From Paenibacillus sp. P25 (lineage in GTDB: Bacteria > Bacillota > Bacilli > Paenibacillales > NBRC-103111), in contig CP085629.1 in the NCBI GenBank assembly GCA_024704175.1, positions 7,066,001 through 7,130,000 on the forward strand: 64,000 nt of DNA. The letters run 5' to 3'. The position numbers were made by a program, and so were the translations under genes. This document shows positions 50,575 to 63,600 of this stretch, piece after piece (the first letter of the stretch is position 1; each line of letters opens with the position of its first letter). The notes beneath the pieces were generated by a model. It worked only from the letters and a program-made list of their open reading frames with translations. It did not search any database and was not told the DNA's origin.

Positions 50575-51365
50575 ATGGTTTCTCAAGAGCGTTCCTTTTT
50601 TTTGAATGCCCATGCCGGCTCGCACGTAAAGCTCCGCTTATTTTGTTTTCCTTACGCCGGAGGCGGAGCGTCCGTATTTAGCAATTGGAAGCAGGAATTT
50701 CCGGTCGCCATTCAAGTGTGTCCCGTGCAGCTACCCGGCCGAGAGTCCAGGGCGGCAGAGGAGCCGATGGATTCCATGGATGACATCGTCCGTATGCTGG
50801 TTGCGGACATTGTACCGCCGCTGCATATTCCCTTTGCTTTTTTGGACACAGCATGGGAGCGTTGATTGCCTTCGAAACCGCTCGTCAGTTATATGGCAAG
50901 CATCGCCTATCCCCCAGCCATTTATTCGTATCGGGAAAATCCGCTCCCCACTTCTTAAGCACAAGAACATCACTGCACAAGTTACCGGATGACCGGTTCA
51001 AACATGAGCTGCGGCTTATGCAGGGAACACCCGAAGAAGTGCTGCAAAATGATGAGTTGATGGAAATTCTGATGCCCCGCTTACGGGCCGATTTTACCGC
51101 AAGTGAAACCTATGTGTACCGGCCGGGAGAAGCTCTTCCTTGTCCGCTTACGGTTTTTGGCGGATTGCAGGATCACGATGTCGGCATAGATTCGCTTCAT
51201 GCCTGGCAGGAGCTTACGGACGGCCCGTTTCAGGTGCAGTTGTTTGAAGGCAATCATTTTTTTCTTCACAAGCAGGAACAAGCCGTCATCAGCCATGTTC
51301 TGAACGGATTATCGCGACAGACAGAGACGTTCGCAGCAGGCGGGGCGGTTATACGTTCACGTTAA
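50575..51365 (+). CDS. Type II thioesterase (one frameshift)
   Basis: About 263 residues from ATG 50575. N-terminal LRLFCFPYAGGGASVFSNW and the nucleophile elbow GHSMG, with the catalytic His in EGNHFFLHK. It clears misloaded acyl groups from carrier domains of the adjacent synthetases. The break near 50842 is in a run of six T; seven T reads FAFFGHSMGALIAFE, the exact family motif. First gene of the cluster, behind the promoter at 50490. Confidence 0.92.
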
Positions 51366-51420
51366 TAAACAGCGAAAGGTTGCATTAGCGCTTAAAACGA
51401 AGATTAAGTCTGTCTACAAA

Positions 51421-51435
51421 GATACATAATGTATC
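51421..51435. promoter_or_regulatory. 15-bp palindrome before the aminotransferase gene
   Basis: GATACAT-A-ATGTATC is a perfect palindrome 30 bp before ATG 51465 and after the thioesterase stop. It could be an operator or an RNA element; the binding factor is unknown. Confidence 0.35.
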
Positions 51436-51464
51436 ATTAACTGCGGATATGGAGGAGATTATTG

Positions 51465-52750
51465 ATGTCAAAAACCTTTGAAGTGCTGGAATCCAACGTA
51501 AGATCTTATTGCCGTTCCTTTCCCGATGTTTTTACGCGGGCCAAAGGCTCCGTATTGTTTACACGTTCCGGCGAAAAGTATATCGATTTCTTCGCCGGTG
51601 CCGGAGCGCTGAATTACGGTCACAATAACGATTTTATCAAACAACGGCTCATCGATTATCTGCAATCGGACGGCATCAGCCATGGGCTCGATATGTACAC
51701 CTCGGCTAAGGAAACGTTTCTGCAGACCTTCTCGGACAAAATCCTGAAGCCCCGCGGTCTTGACTATAAGCTTCAGTTTTGCGGCCCAACCGGAACCAAT
51801 GCGGTAGAGGCGGCGCTCAAGTTGGCCAGAAAAGCGAAGGGCCGGACGGGCATTTTCGCCTTTATCGGCGCATTCCACGGGATGTCGCTCGGAAGCTTGG
51901 CCGCCACCAGCAGTTTATACCATCGCGAGGCGGGAGGGTCGCCGCGCAGGGCGTGACCTTTATGCCGTTTCCGACCGGCTTTATCGATGATTTGGACACG
52001 ATCGGCTACATGGAGGCGATTTTAACGGACGATCACGCCGGCATTGAGAAACCGGCGGCCATTATTCTCGAAACCATGCAGGCGGAGGGCGGTTTGAATG
52101 CAGCGCCCGCTCCGTGGCTCCGCGATCTTCGGGAGCTTTGCGATCGTCACGATATTTTGCTGATTTGCGACGAGATTCAGGTGGGTCGCGGACGCACGGG
52201 TACATTCTTCTGCTTTGAGCGTGCGGGCATTGTTCCCGATATGGTCGTGCTTTCCAAATCGATCAGCGGGTACGGCTTGCCGATGTCCTTGCTGCTGCTG
52301 AAGCCTGAACTGGACGTGTGGAAGCCGGCTGAGCACAACGGCACGTTCCGGGGCAACCAGCTCGCGTTCGTAGGGGCCACGGCGGCGCTCGAATTGCGCG
52401 AATCGCTGCAGCTGGAGGCCGAGACGGAGCGCAAAGCGCAAGCTGTCGAGCAATATCTGAAGGAGCATATTCTTCCGATCAGTTCACTGATCTCGGTGCG
52501 GGGCATGGGCTTGATATGGGGCATCGACGTATCCGCTCATCCGGATGACCAGCTTTCCAAGAGGATCGCGTCCCGCCGCTACGAGCTCGGACTCATTCTC
52601 GAGCGGGCCGGGCGGCGCGATACGGTAATCAAGATCATGCCGGCGCTGACGATTTCGATGGAGGAACTGACGGCCGGACTCGAAATATTGAAGCAAGCCG
52701 TATCGGAATGCTTCGCTTCGACCCATTCGCTGCAGCCGCAAATGGCGTAA
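51465..52750 (+). CDS. Diaminobutyrate-2-oxoglutarate aminotransferase, EctB-like (one frameshift)
   Basis: About 428 residues of class III PLP transaminase. N-terminal FDVFTRAKGS-like (CRSFPDVFTRAKGSVLFT), then the substrate region YKLQFCGPTGTNAVEAALKL, Asp in LLICDEIQVGRGRTG and Lys in VVLSKSISGYGLP. It converts aspartate semialdehyde to 2,4-diaminobutyrate, the substrate predicted for the second adenylation domain of the neighbouring NRPS. GGAGGAG precedes ATG 51465. The break near 51935 lies in a G-rich run (GGGAGGG). It is upstream of the NRPS by 32 bp. It is not an ectoine operon: no ectA or ectC. Confidence 0.9.
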
Positions 52751-52782
52751 ATAGAGAGCACCTTTTTTCAAGGGGAGAGACC

Positions 52783-55700
52783 ATGGAAAACAACAACATT
52801 CAACGGTATCCGGTAACGCAGCCCCAGCAGCGAATATGGTACACCGAATTGCTTTATCCGAATCGGAATACGTCGACGATCATTGCGATTGTGAAAATCA
52901 AAGGCCGCATCGACGTGAACGTCTTGAAACAAGCGATCAACAAAGTCATTGAACAAAACGATTCTCTTCGCATCCGAGTGACGACGGAGAATGGAGTCCC
53001 TTATCAATATGTCCGGGATCATGAAGATCAAGATATCGAATGTTTGGAGCTGAACGAAGCGCAGGCGGAACAATGGATGCTTGAGAACAGGCCTATGGCC
53101 ATTGAACTGCTGAACTCCGAGCTGCACCGGTTCGTTATTCTCCGAATCAGCGACGAGGAAACTTGGCTCCATTTCAAAATGCATCATATGATTTCCGACG
53201 GTATTTCCATGAATCTGACCGTCAATCAGATTTCCCGCAATTATTTGAAACTGGTCAATGGAGAACATGTCCCTAATGAGGGCAGCTCTTACTTGGATTT
53301 TATACAGGCCGAACATGAGTATGAACAATCGGAGCGTTATCACAAGGACCGAAGCTATTGGCTTGAAAAATTCAGCACCATGCCTGAAGCTACGGGCCTC
53401 AAGCAGTACAATCCGTTAACCATGGACACGGAGGCAAGAGTACAAAGCTTTACGCTGAGCGACGAGCTTTACCAAGGTGTGAAGGCTTTTTGTGAACAGC
53501 ATCAAATCAGCATTTTTAATTTCTTTTTGAGTGCTTTATATATTTACATGCATAAAGTCACCGGCGAGAATGACATCGCGATCGGTACATTGTATGCGAA
53601 CCGAACGACGAAGAAAGAAAAAGAAATGATCGGCATGTTCGTCAGTACGGTGGCAACCCGGATGCAGGTGGAGCCGAATCAGGAACTTATTTCTTTTTTG
53701 AAAAATACGGCCAAAGAACAAGCGGCAATCCTGCGCCATCAGCGGTATCCGTACAATAAAGTCATTCAAGATTTGCGGGAAATTCATCGGAATCATGATA
53801 TTCAGCGCCTCTTTGGCGTTTCCATACAGTACCGCCCGCTCAGCTTCTTCCGTATGGGAGAGGCTGTCGTAAGGGGAGTCAGGATTACAGCGGGAACACC
53901 GTCAACGATTTCGATATTCATATCCTGGACTATTTGGATGACGGGAAGCTGTTCGTGGACCTGTATTACCGCACCCAGCTCTTTGATGAGTACGAGGCGG
54001 GAGAAATGCTTCGCCAGTTCGTTTGTATTGCGGAGCAAATGATTCGCAGTCCTTATCAGACCCTATCCGAGCTATCGCTTCTTAGTGAGGAAGAAGGACG
54101 CAGGTCGCTTGCTGCATTCAACGATACGGAGGCGGATTATCCGAGGGAGAAGACGATTCACCAATTGTTCGAGGAGCAGGCGGAGCGGTATCCGGATGCG
54201 GCCGCAGTCGAGTATGAGGGCCAGCGGCTCTCGTACCGCGAGCTGAACGAGAGGGCGAACCGCCTGGCGCGGAGGTTAAGGGCACAAGGAGTGCAGCCAG
54301 ATCATTTGGTCGGTATTATGGCAGAGCGCTCCCCTCAGATGGTCGTCGGCATCCTCGCAATCCTGAAGGCGGGCGGAGCCTATGTACCGATCGACCCGGA
54401 CTATCCGGAGGAGCGCATCCGCTACATGCTGGACGATTCCGGGGCGCAAGTGCTGCTTGTTCAAAAGCATTTGCAGGACAAAGCCGCTTTTGCGGGGTCC
54501 GTGTTGCTGCTGGACGACGAGGCATCCTACGCGGAAGACGGCTCCAACCCGGAACCGGTCAATCAGCCGGCCGACCTGGCCTATGTCATCTATACCTCCG
54601 GCACAACGGGCAAGCCGAAGGGAACCTTGATCGAGCACAAGAACGTCGTCCGGCTATTGTTCAACAGCAAGAACTTGTTCGACTTCGGACCATCGGATAC
54701 GTGGACCCTGTTCCACTCGTTCTGCTTCGATTTCTCGGTCTGGGAAATGTACGGGGCGCCGCTGTACGGGGGCAGGCTGGTGATCGTCCCGGCGCTGACG
54801 GCGAAACATCCGGCGCAATTCCTGCAGCTGCTGAAGGAGCGGCGAGTGACGATTCTGAACCAAACGCCGACGTATTTCTACCAGTTGCTTCGCGAGGCGC
54901 TGGCGGATGGCGGGGAGGAGCTGAGCATCCGGAAGGTCATCTTCGGGGGCGAGGCGCTGGCGCCGCAGCTGCTAAAGGATTGGAAAACGAGATACCCGAA
55001 CACGCAGCTGATCAATATGTACGGGATCACGGAAACGACCGTGCACGTAACGTACAAAGAAATAACCGAAGTGGAAATTGAGCAAGGCCGAAGCAATATC
55101 GGGCGGCCGATCCCGACGCTCAAGGTATACGTGCTGGATGCGAACCGCAGATGCGTCCCGGTTGGAGTGGCCGGCGAGATGTATGTGGCCGGGGACGGGC
55201 TGGCGCGCGGTTACCTGCACCGGCCGGAGCTGACGGCGGAGAAGTTCGTGGACAATCCGTTCGAACCCGGCGAGCGGATGTACAAGTCGGGCGACCTGGC
55301 GCGCTGGGCGCCGGACGGCAATATTGAATATTTGGGCCGGATCGACCATCAGGTGAAAATACGCGGGTACAGGATCGAGCTGGGCGAAGTGGAGTCCCAA
55401 CTGCTCAAGGTGGAATCGGTGCGGGAAGCGATCGTCATCGCACGGGAAGACGGAAGCGGAGAGAAGCGACTGTGCGCTTACTTTGTGGCGGATAAGCCGC
55501 TGACCGTCAGCGAGCTGAGGGCGGAGCTGTCGCAGGAGATGCCGGCTTACATGCCTGCCGTCATACTTTATTCAGCTGGAGCGGATGCCGCTGACCTCGA
55601 ACGGGAAGACCGACCGCAAGGCCCTTGCCTGCACCGGAGGGAAGCGTAAATACCGGTGCGGAGTATACTCCGCCTCGTACGCCGCTGGAAGTTAAACTGG

Positions 55701-58700
55701 TACATATCTGGAAGGAACTGCTCGGAGTCGAGAGGATCGGCGTGAGGGACAATTTCTTCGATCTCGGCGGGCATTCCCTTCGTGCCAATACACTCGTAAG
55801 CAGGATATCCCGGGAAATGCATGTGGATTTTCCGGTCGCGGGACGTATTCCGGCTTCCAACGATTGAAGAAATGGCTCACGCGATGGCCGGGATGGAAGA
55901 AAGCTTGTATTTATCGATTCTCGCAGCGGAAGAAAGGGAGTATTACCCGGTATCTTCGGCACAGAAACGGCTCTATATTCTGCAGCGGCTGGAAGGTGCG
56001 GAGCAAAGCTATAATATGCCGGGCGTGATGATGCTTGAAGGTACGCTGGACCGGAAACGGCTCGAAGAGGCGTTCCAAGGGCTGATTGCGCGCCATGAGA
56101 CGCTGCGGACCGGCTTCGAAATGTTGCACGGCGAACCGGTGCAGCGGATATATCCGCAGGTCGAGTTCGAGCTTGAATACCGGCAAGCGGGCGAGGAAGA
56201 AGCGAAGGAAGCGCTGCGCCGATTTATCCGAACGTTTGATCTAAGAAAGCCGCCGCTCTTGCGTGCAGGCTTGATCGAGCTGTCCAAAGAACGCCATATC
56301 CTGCTCCTCGACATGCATCATATGATCTCTGACGGCGTTTCGGTGGATATTTTGATGGAGGAGCTCGTCGGCTTGTACGGCGGAAAGGAGCTTGTTCCCC
56401 TGCGCATCCAGTACAAGGACTATGCCGTATGGCAGCAGTCTCCGGCACAGAAGGAGCAACTGAAGCGGCAGGAAGCGTACTGGCTGGAGCAGTTCCGCGG
56501 GGAGCTGCCGGTGCTCGAAATGCCGACGGACTATGCGCGACCGGCCGTGCAGAAGTACGGCGGCCATACGCTGTCATTCCGCATCGATTCGGCGATCAGC
56601 GAGGGGCTGAAGCGCATCGCGTCCGAGAACGGCGCAACGCTGTATATGGTGCTGCTTGCGGCGTATACGGTCCTGCTGCAAAAGTATACGGGGCAGGAAG
56701 ACGTGATTGTCGGCACGCCGATTGCGGGAAGAACTCACGGCGATCTGCAGCCGATCATCGGGATGTTCGTCAATACGCTGGCGCTGCGCAGTTATCCGTC
56801 CGCCGGGAAGACGTTCCTGTCCTATCTGGAAGAAATCAAGGAAACGACCTTGGGAGCCTACGAGCATCAGACGTATCCGTTCGAAGATCTGGTTGAAGCC
56901 TTACAGCTTCCCCGCGATTTAAGCCGTAATCCGCTCTTTGATACGATGTTTTCGCTGCAAACCCTGGAGAACAGGGAATATCGTCTTGAAGGCCTCCGGC
57001 TGGCCTTGTATCCGAACGAGCATACGATCTCGAAATTTGATTTGAGTCTGGACGTGTCCGAAGGCGGCGATGGCTTGGAGTGCAGCCTCGAATATGCAAC
57101 CGCCTTGTTCAAGCGGGAGACCGCGGAGCGGCTTGCGAAGCATTATGAGCAATTGGTCACGGCCATTGTGAATGAACCTGGCGCGAAGATTGCTTCGCTC
57201 AGCCTGCTGACGGCGGAGGAGCAGGAGCAGATTCGGCATGCGTTCAACCCGGCGGCGCGGAATCTCCGCAGGAGAAGCCGTTCCATCAGCTGTTCGAGGA
57301 GCAGGTGGAGCGGACGCCGGATGCGGTGGCGGTGATGTACGAAGACAAGCAGTTCACCTACCGCGAGCTGAACGAGCGCGCCAACCGTTTGGGTAACATT
57401 CTGAGGGCACAGGGCGTACGGCCGGACCGGCTGGTGGGCATCCTGGCCGACCGTTCCGCGGAAATGCTGGTCGGCGTCATGGCGGTGTGGAAGGCGGGAG
57501 GCGCTTATGTGCCGCTCGATCCCGATTATCCGTCCGACCGCATCCAGTTTATGCTGGCGGACAGCGGAGCGTCGGTGCTGCTGACGCAGACGCATTTGCT
57601 GGAGCGTGCGCAAGCGTGGCTGGCGGAAGGGCAGGCGCTGCACACCGTGCTGTGCCTGGACGACGATGCGCTGTACCGCGCGGAGCCAGATGCGATCGGA
57701 CAAACGGCGGCCGCCAGCGAGCACAGCGGCATTCTCTCACGGAGCGGCACGGATCTGCCGAACATCAACGAGGCGTTCGGCGCCAATCTGCCGAACGTCA
57801 ATAAGCCGAGCGATCTGGCCTATGTGATCTACACGTCGGGGACGACGGGACGGCCGAAGGGCGTCATGATCGAGCACCGCGGCCTGGTGAATACGGCGGA
57901 CGGTTACCGCCGGGAGTACCGCTTGAACGAGTTCCCGGTCCGGGCCGCTGCAGCTCGCCAGCTTCTCCTTCGACGTGTTCGTCGGGGATATAGCGCGGAC
58001 GCTGTACAACGGCGGAACGATGGTTATTTGCCCGAAGGACGACCGGATCGATCCGGTCCGCTTGTACGGATGGATCCGCGACCGCCAGATTACGGTCTTC
58101 GAATCGACGCCGGCGCTGATCGTACCGTTCATGGAATATATCGCGGAGCAGGGGCTGGATGTAGGCTCAATGCGGTCGCTCATCACCAGCTCCGACAGCT
58201 GCAGCGTGGCGGATTACCGCGTACTGCAGGAGCGGTTCGGCAAACAAATTCGCATCATTAACGCCTACGGCGTAACGGAAGCGGCGATCGATTCGAGCTT
58301 CTACGACGAGCCGCTGGACCGGTCGCCGGCGACAGGCAGCGTGCCGATCGGCAAAGCGTGGCTGAACGCACAGTTTTACATCGTCGATTCGCACATGAAT
58401 CCCGTTCCGGTAGGGGTCCTGGGCGAGCTGTGCATCGGAGGCGCGAGCGTGGCCCGGGGTTACTGGAACCGTCCGGAGCTGACGGAGGAGAAATTTGTGC
58501 CGAGCCCGTTCGCTGCGGGCGAGCGGCTGTACCGCACGGGCGACCTGGCGCGCTGGATGCCGGACGGCAACGTGGATTTTATCGGGCGGATGGACCACCA
58601 GGCGAAAATTCGCGGGTACCGGATCGAGACCGGCGAGATCGAATCCCAGTCGCTGAAGGTAGACGCCGTGCGGGAAGCGGTCGTCGTTGTCCGCGAGGAC

Positions 58701-60511
58701 GCCGGCGGCCAGAAAGCGCTGTGCGCGTACTTCACGGCCGAGGGCGAGCCGAAGATCAGCGAGCTGAGGGCGATGCTGTCGCAGGAGCCGCCGGGGTACA
58801 TGATTCCGTCGCATTTTATGCAGCTGGAGCGTCTGCCGCTGACGGCCAACGGCAAGGTCGACCGCAAGGCGCCGCCGGCCCCGGAAGGAAGCGACACCGG
58901 CGTGGAGCATATCGCCCCGCGGACGGCGCTGGAAGCGAAGCTGGCGCGCATCTGGCAGGAAGTGCTGGGCCAAACGAAGATCGGCGTGAAAGACAACTTC
59001 TTTGATCTGGGCGGCCATTCCCTGCGTGCGACAACGCTCGTCGGCAAGGTACACAAGGAGCTGAACGTCGATCTGCCGCGCGGGAGGTGTTCCGCTGCCC
59101 GACGGTCGAGGCGATGGCCGAAGCGATTCACCGATTGGACCCATCGGAGTACATCTCCATACCGCCGGCCGAGGAAAGGGAGTATTATCCGATGTCCTCC
59201 GCACAGAAGCGGCTGTACATTGTGCAGCAATCGGAAGGCGCGGAGTTAAGCTATAACATGTCCGAGGCGCTGCTCCTGTCGGGACCGCTGGATCGGGCGC
59301 GTTTCGAGGCGGCGTTCCGAGGGCTCGTGGACCGTCATGAGACCTTGCGCACCGGGTTTTCCCTAGTAAATGGCGAAGCGGTACAGCGCGTATACCCGGA
59401 AGCCGATTTTGCGGTGGAATATATAGAGGCGGCAGAAGAAGAGGCCGAAGACCTTGCGCGCCGATTTGTCCGCGTTTTTGATTTGGAGCGTCCTCCTCTG
59501 TTAAGAGTAGGTCTGGTTCGATTCGAAGAGGAACGTCATCTTCTGCTGTTTGATATGCATCATATTATCTCCGACGGGGTTTCCATTAACATTCTGGTGG
59601 ATGAATTTATTCGTTTGTACTGCGGGGAAACGTTGTCTCCTCTGCGGATTCAGTACAAGGACTTCGCCGTATGGCAGCAATCCGAGCCGCGGCGTGAACG
59701 GATGAAACGGCAGGAAGCCTACTGGATGAATGTTTTGGACGGTGAGTCGCCCCGATTGGAACTGCCGACCGATTTCGCCAGACCGGCCGTTCGCAGTTTT
59801 GAGGGGGATGTGCTGAACATCGTCATTGACAAATCAAGGAGCGAGGCACTACAGCGAATCGCCGACGAAACCGGCTCTACGTTATACATGGTGTTGCTCG
59901 CGGTCTACATGGTTTTGCTGCATAAATATTCAGGGCAGGAAGACATGATCGTGGGCACACCGGTTGCGGGAAGAACGCATACGGACCTGGAGCCGCTTAT
60001 CGGGATGTTTGTCAATACGCTCGCCATCCGCAGTTATCCGGCAGGGGAGAAGATGTTCCTGTCTTATTTGGAGGAAATCAAAGATACGACTTTGCAGGCT
60101 TACGAAAACCAGGAGTATCCGTTCGAGGAGCTTTTGGAGAAAGTCCGGTTTACATGGGATTTAAGCCGCAATCCGTTATTTGACACGATGTTTGTGCTGC
60201 AGAATACCGACGACCGCAGTATCGATGAGATCGGAGGGCTGACGGTAGAACCGTTCATGCAGTACCAGACGATCGCCAGGTTCGACCTGACTTTACAGCT
60301 GAAGTCGGAGAATAACGGTACGATCCGCGGTCAATTCGAATATTGCACCAAATTGTTTACACCTCATATGATCCAGCATTTTGCCGAAGATTTCTTGGCG
60401 ATCATGGGCCAAATTTGCGAACGTCCTTATACGTTGTTGAAGAACATTGAACTTACCCGAAATGCAGAGCAAGAGGAGCTGTTGGCGGAAACGATTGATT
60501 TTGCCTTTTAA
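52783..60511 (+). CDS. Lipopeptide NRPS 1: Cs-A(Thr)-T-C-A(Dab)-T-C (about seven frameshifts)
   Basis: About 2,576 residues from ATG 52783 (AGGGGAG). Cs domain: starts [19 protein letters not shown], like the lipid-starter domain of surfactin synthetase, with [10 protein letters not shown]1 residues at the Stachelhaus positions read DFWNIGMVH(K), the Thr code. T1: [14 protein letters not shown]2: [15 protein letters not shown]2: DVGEISAID(K), a known Dab code. T2: [11 protein letters not shown]3: [14 protein letters not shown], followed by a natural stop and no A domain. Breaks near 53872, 55558, 55625, 55838, 57262, 57945 and 59085. Epimerisation domains are absent. The product is an N-acylated Thr-Dab peptide passed on to NRPS 2. 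Confidence 0.88.
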
Positions 60512-60520
60512 CCTTCGCCT

Positions 60521-60568
60521 GCTGCAAGTGCGCGTTAGGACCGGGAATGCGGCAGCGCGCACTGCAGC
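60521..60568 (+). other. Stem-loop between the two NRPS genes
   Basis: GCTGCAAGTGCGCG (60521-60534) pairs with CGCGCACTGCAGC (60556-60568) with one bulged A. No T-run follows directly, so termination is not clear. It may attenuate or stabilise the transcript. The gap between the genes is 111 bp. Confidence 0.5.
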
Positions 60569-60622
60569 GGGTGCGGCATGTTATCGGCTTGATTTTTACG
60601 GATAGAGAGAGGAGACAATAGA

Positions 60623-63600
60623 GTGGCATTTGAACAAGAAGCCCTTTTTTGGAACGAAAAATTTGATGGTGAAGATGCGCTTACGAAACTGCCCTACAAC
60701 AAATCTCCAAATCATGCTGCTGCGAAGCTTCAGACGATTTCGGGTGCGCTGTCTTCGGATGTATCCCAACATATTATTCAGCTGAGCAGGGGCTCCCATT
60801 TGGCCGCATATATGATTTTGTTATCGGGAATCCAATGCTTGCTTTACAAATATACCAATGAGCGACCTATTTTGCTCGGCATGCCTGCCGTCAGCAAATC
60901 GAATGAATCCGCGGGACTGATCAACCCCGTTGTCCTGCTCAAGAATCGGATCAGTCCGGACCAATCCTTCAAGCATTTATTGAACCAAGTGAAGCTTACG
61001 CTGACCGAAGCGATCAGGCATCAGAATATCCCGTTCCGGAAAATGACAGAACGGCTCGCAGCTTCAATATATCGATGGGGTGCCTGTTGTCAACACCCTC
61101 GTTTCTTTGAGGGAGATTCATTCGGTGGATGTCAGCCGGCATGTGACGACGGATCTTTCTGTGCAATTTGCCTTCGAGAACGATTCGGTTCATTACCAGG
61201 TCGCCTATAACGAACATCTTTATGACAGGGAATTTATGGATCAGGCTCTGGGCCACTTGCACCGGTTGTATTCTCTCGTTCTAACTTCACCCGACCTTGA
61301 AATCGGCCAAGTGAGCCTGCTGTCTGAATCGGAGACGCATCAACTGCTGCATGCATTCAACGACACGGCGACGGAATACCCGAGGGACCGGACGATTCAT
61401 GAGCTGTTCGAGGAACAGGCGGAGCGGACCCCGGATGCTGTGGCGGTGGTTTATGAGCAGGAGCAGTGGACCTACCGCGAGCTTAACGAACGGGCCAACC
61501 GGTTGGCACGGACTTTACGAGTAAAAGGAGTGCAGGCGGATCAGCTGGTCGGTCTGCTGGCCGAGCGCTCGATTGAGATGATCGTCGGCATTCTGGCGAT
61601 CCTGAAATCCGGCGGGGCTTATGTGCCGATCGATCCGGAGTATCCGGAGGACCGCATCCGCTACATGCTGGAAGATTCGGGAGCGCAGGTGCTGTTGGCC
61701 CAGCGCCGTCTGGAGAACCGGGTATCCTTTGCCGGAACCCGGATCGCTCTGGACGATGAAGCGTCTTATCATGAAGACGGCTCGAATCTGGAGCCGGTGA
61801 ACGGGCCGGAGCATCTGACCTATGTCATCTACACGTCGGGAACGACCGGCAGGCCAAAAGGAAATCTGACGACGCACCGCAATATTGTGCGGGTAGTGCG
61901 CAATACCCATTACATCGATGTGACCGGGGAGGACCGCGTGCTGCAATTGTCGAGCTACTCCTTCGACGGGTCGACCTTCGATATTTTCGGTGCGCTCTTG
62001 AACGGGGCCGGACTAATTCTTGTTCCTAAGGAAACGATGCTCGATGTAGGAAAACTGGCGGATCTGATCCAACGGCAAGCAGATTTCGGTGATGTTTATT
62101 ACGACCGCGTATTTTAATGTGCTCGTTGACATGAACCCGGATTGCCTGCGCTCTCTGCGCGCCATATTGTTCGGGGGCGAGCGCGTATCCGTCAGCCATG
62201 TGCGAAAAGCGCTCCAGCATCTCGGGCCGGGCCGAATCAAGCATGTGTACGGTCCCACGGAAAGTACGGTATTTGCGACCTGCCACGACGTGAACGACAT
62301 CGCGGAAGACGCCGTCACGATCCCGATCGGACGCCCGATCAGCAACACGGCGATTTATATCGTCGATGCGGAGAATCGTCTGCAGCCGATCGGCGTGGCC
62401 GGGGAGCTGTGCGTGGCGGGGGACGGGCTGGCTCGAGGCTATTTGAACCGCCAGGAGCTGACGGCGGAGAAGTTCGTGAGTAATCCGTTCGCACCGGGCG
62501 AGCGGATGTACCGGACAGGAGATCTGGCACGCTGGTCGCCGGACGGAAGCATTGAATATGTAGGCCGGATCGACGACCAGGTGAAGATCCGCGGCTTCCG
62601 GATCGAGCTGGGCGAAATCGAGTCGCATCTGTTAAAGGTGGAAGCCGTTGAGAAAGCGACGGTCGTTGTACGGGAAACCGCCGGCGGAGAGAAGCAGCTT
62701 TGCGCCTATTTCACTGCGGGTAAGTCGATTTCTGCGGGTGAGCTGAAGGCGATTCTGTCCCGGGAGCTTCCGGGGTATATGATCCCGGCGTACTTTGTAC
62801 AGCTGGAGCGGATGCCGCTCACGACCAACGGCAAGGTCGACCGCAAGGCCCTGCCGGCTCCGGAAGAAAGCCTGCAGGCGGAATATGTGGCGCCGAGAAC
62901 GCCGCTGGAAGAGCAGCTCGCGCACATTTGGCAGGAGGTGCTTGGACTCGCCAAGGTCGGCGTGAAGGATAACTTCTTCGATCTCGGCGGACATTCGCTG
63001 CGCGCTACGGTGCTGGTCAGCAGGATTCATAAGGAATTGAACGTGAATTTGCCGCTGAAGGACGTATTCCGCTTCGCTACGATCGAGCAGATGGCGCAAA
63101 GGCTCGGCGAGGTGGAGGAGCAGGCGTACAGCGCCATTCCGCAGGCGGAGGAAAGGGAAGTTTACCCGGTATCCTCGGCGCAGAAGCGGCTGTATATTTT
63201 GCATCAGCTGGAAGGCGCCGAGCAAAGCTACAACATGCCGGGGGCGATGCTGCTCGAAGGAGCGGTGGAGCGGGAGCGCTTCGAAGAGGCGTTCCGCAAG
63301 CTGATCGCCCGCCACGAGACGCGCGTACCGGCTTTGAGATTGCAGACGGCGAACCGGTGCAGCGGATTTACCCGCAGGTGGAGTTTGCCGTGGAGCATCT
63401 GCAGGCCGGCGAAGAAGAAGCGGCAGACAAGGTGCGCGAGTTCATTCGCGCCTTTGATCTGAAGAAGCCGCCGCTCCTGCGGGTGGGCTTGATTGAACTA
63501 GCGAAGGACCGCCATATTCTGCTCTTTGACATGCATCATATCATTTCCGACGGCGTGTCGACGGATGTGCTGGTGGAGGAGTTCGTCCGCTTGTACAGCG

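Noticed and set aside
50490-52750. Ectoine biosynthesis operon because of the EctB-like gene
   Set aside because: No ectA or ectC nearby. The gene lies between a type II thioesterase and an NRPS with a Dab adenylation code.
52783-60511. Reading the NRPS fragments as separate small synthetases
   Set aside because: The fragments abut within conserved motifs and lack their own starts; single-base changes join them.
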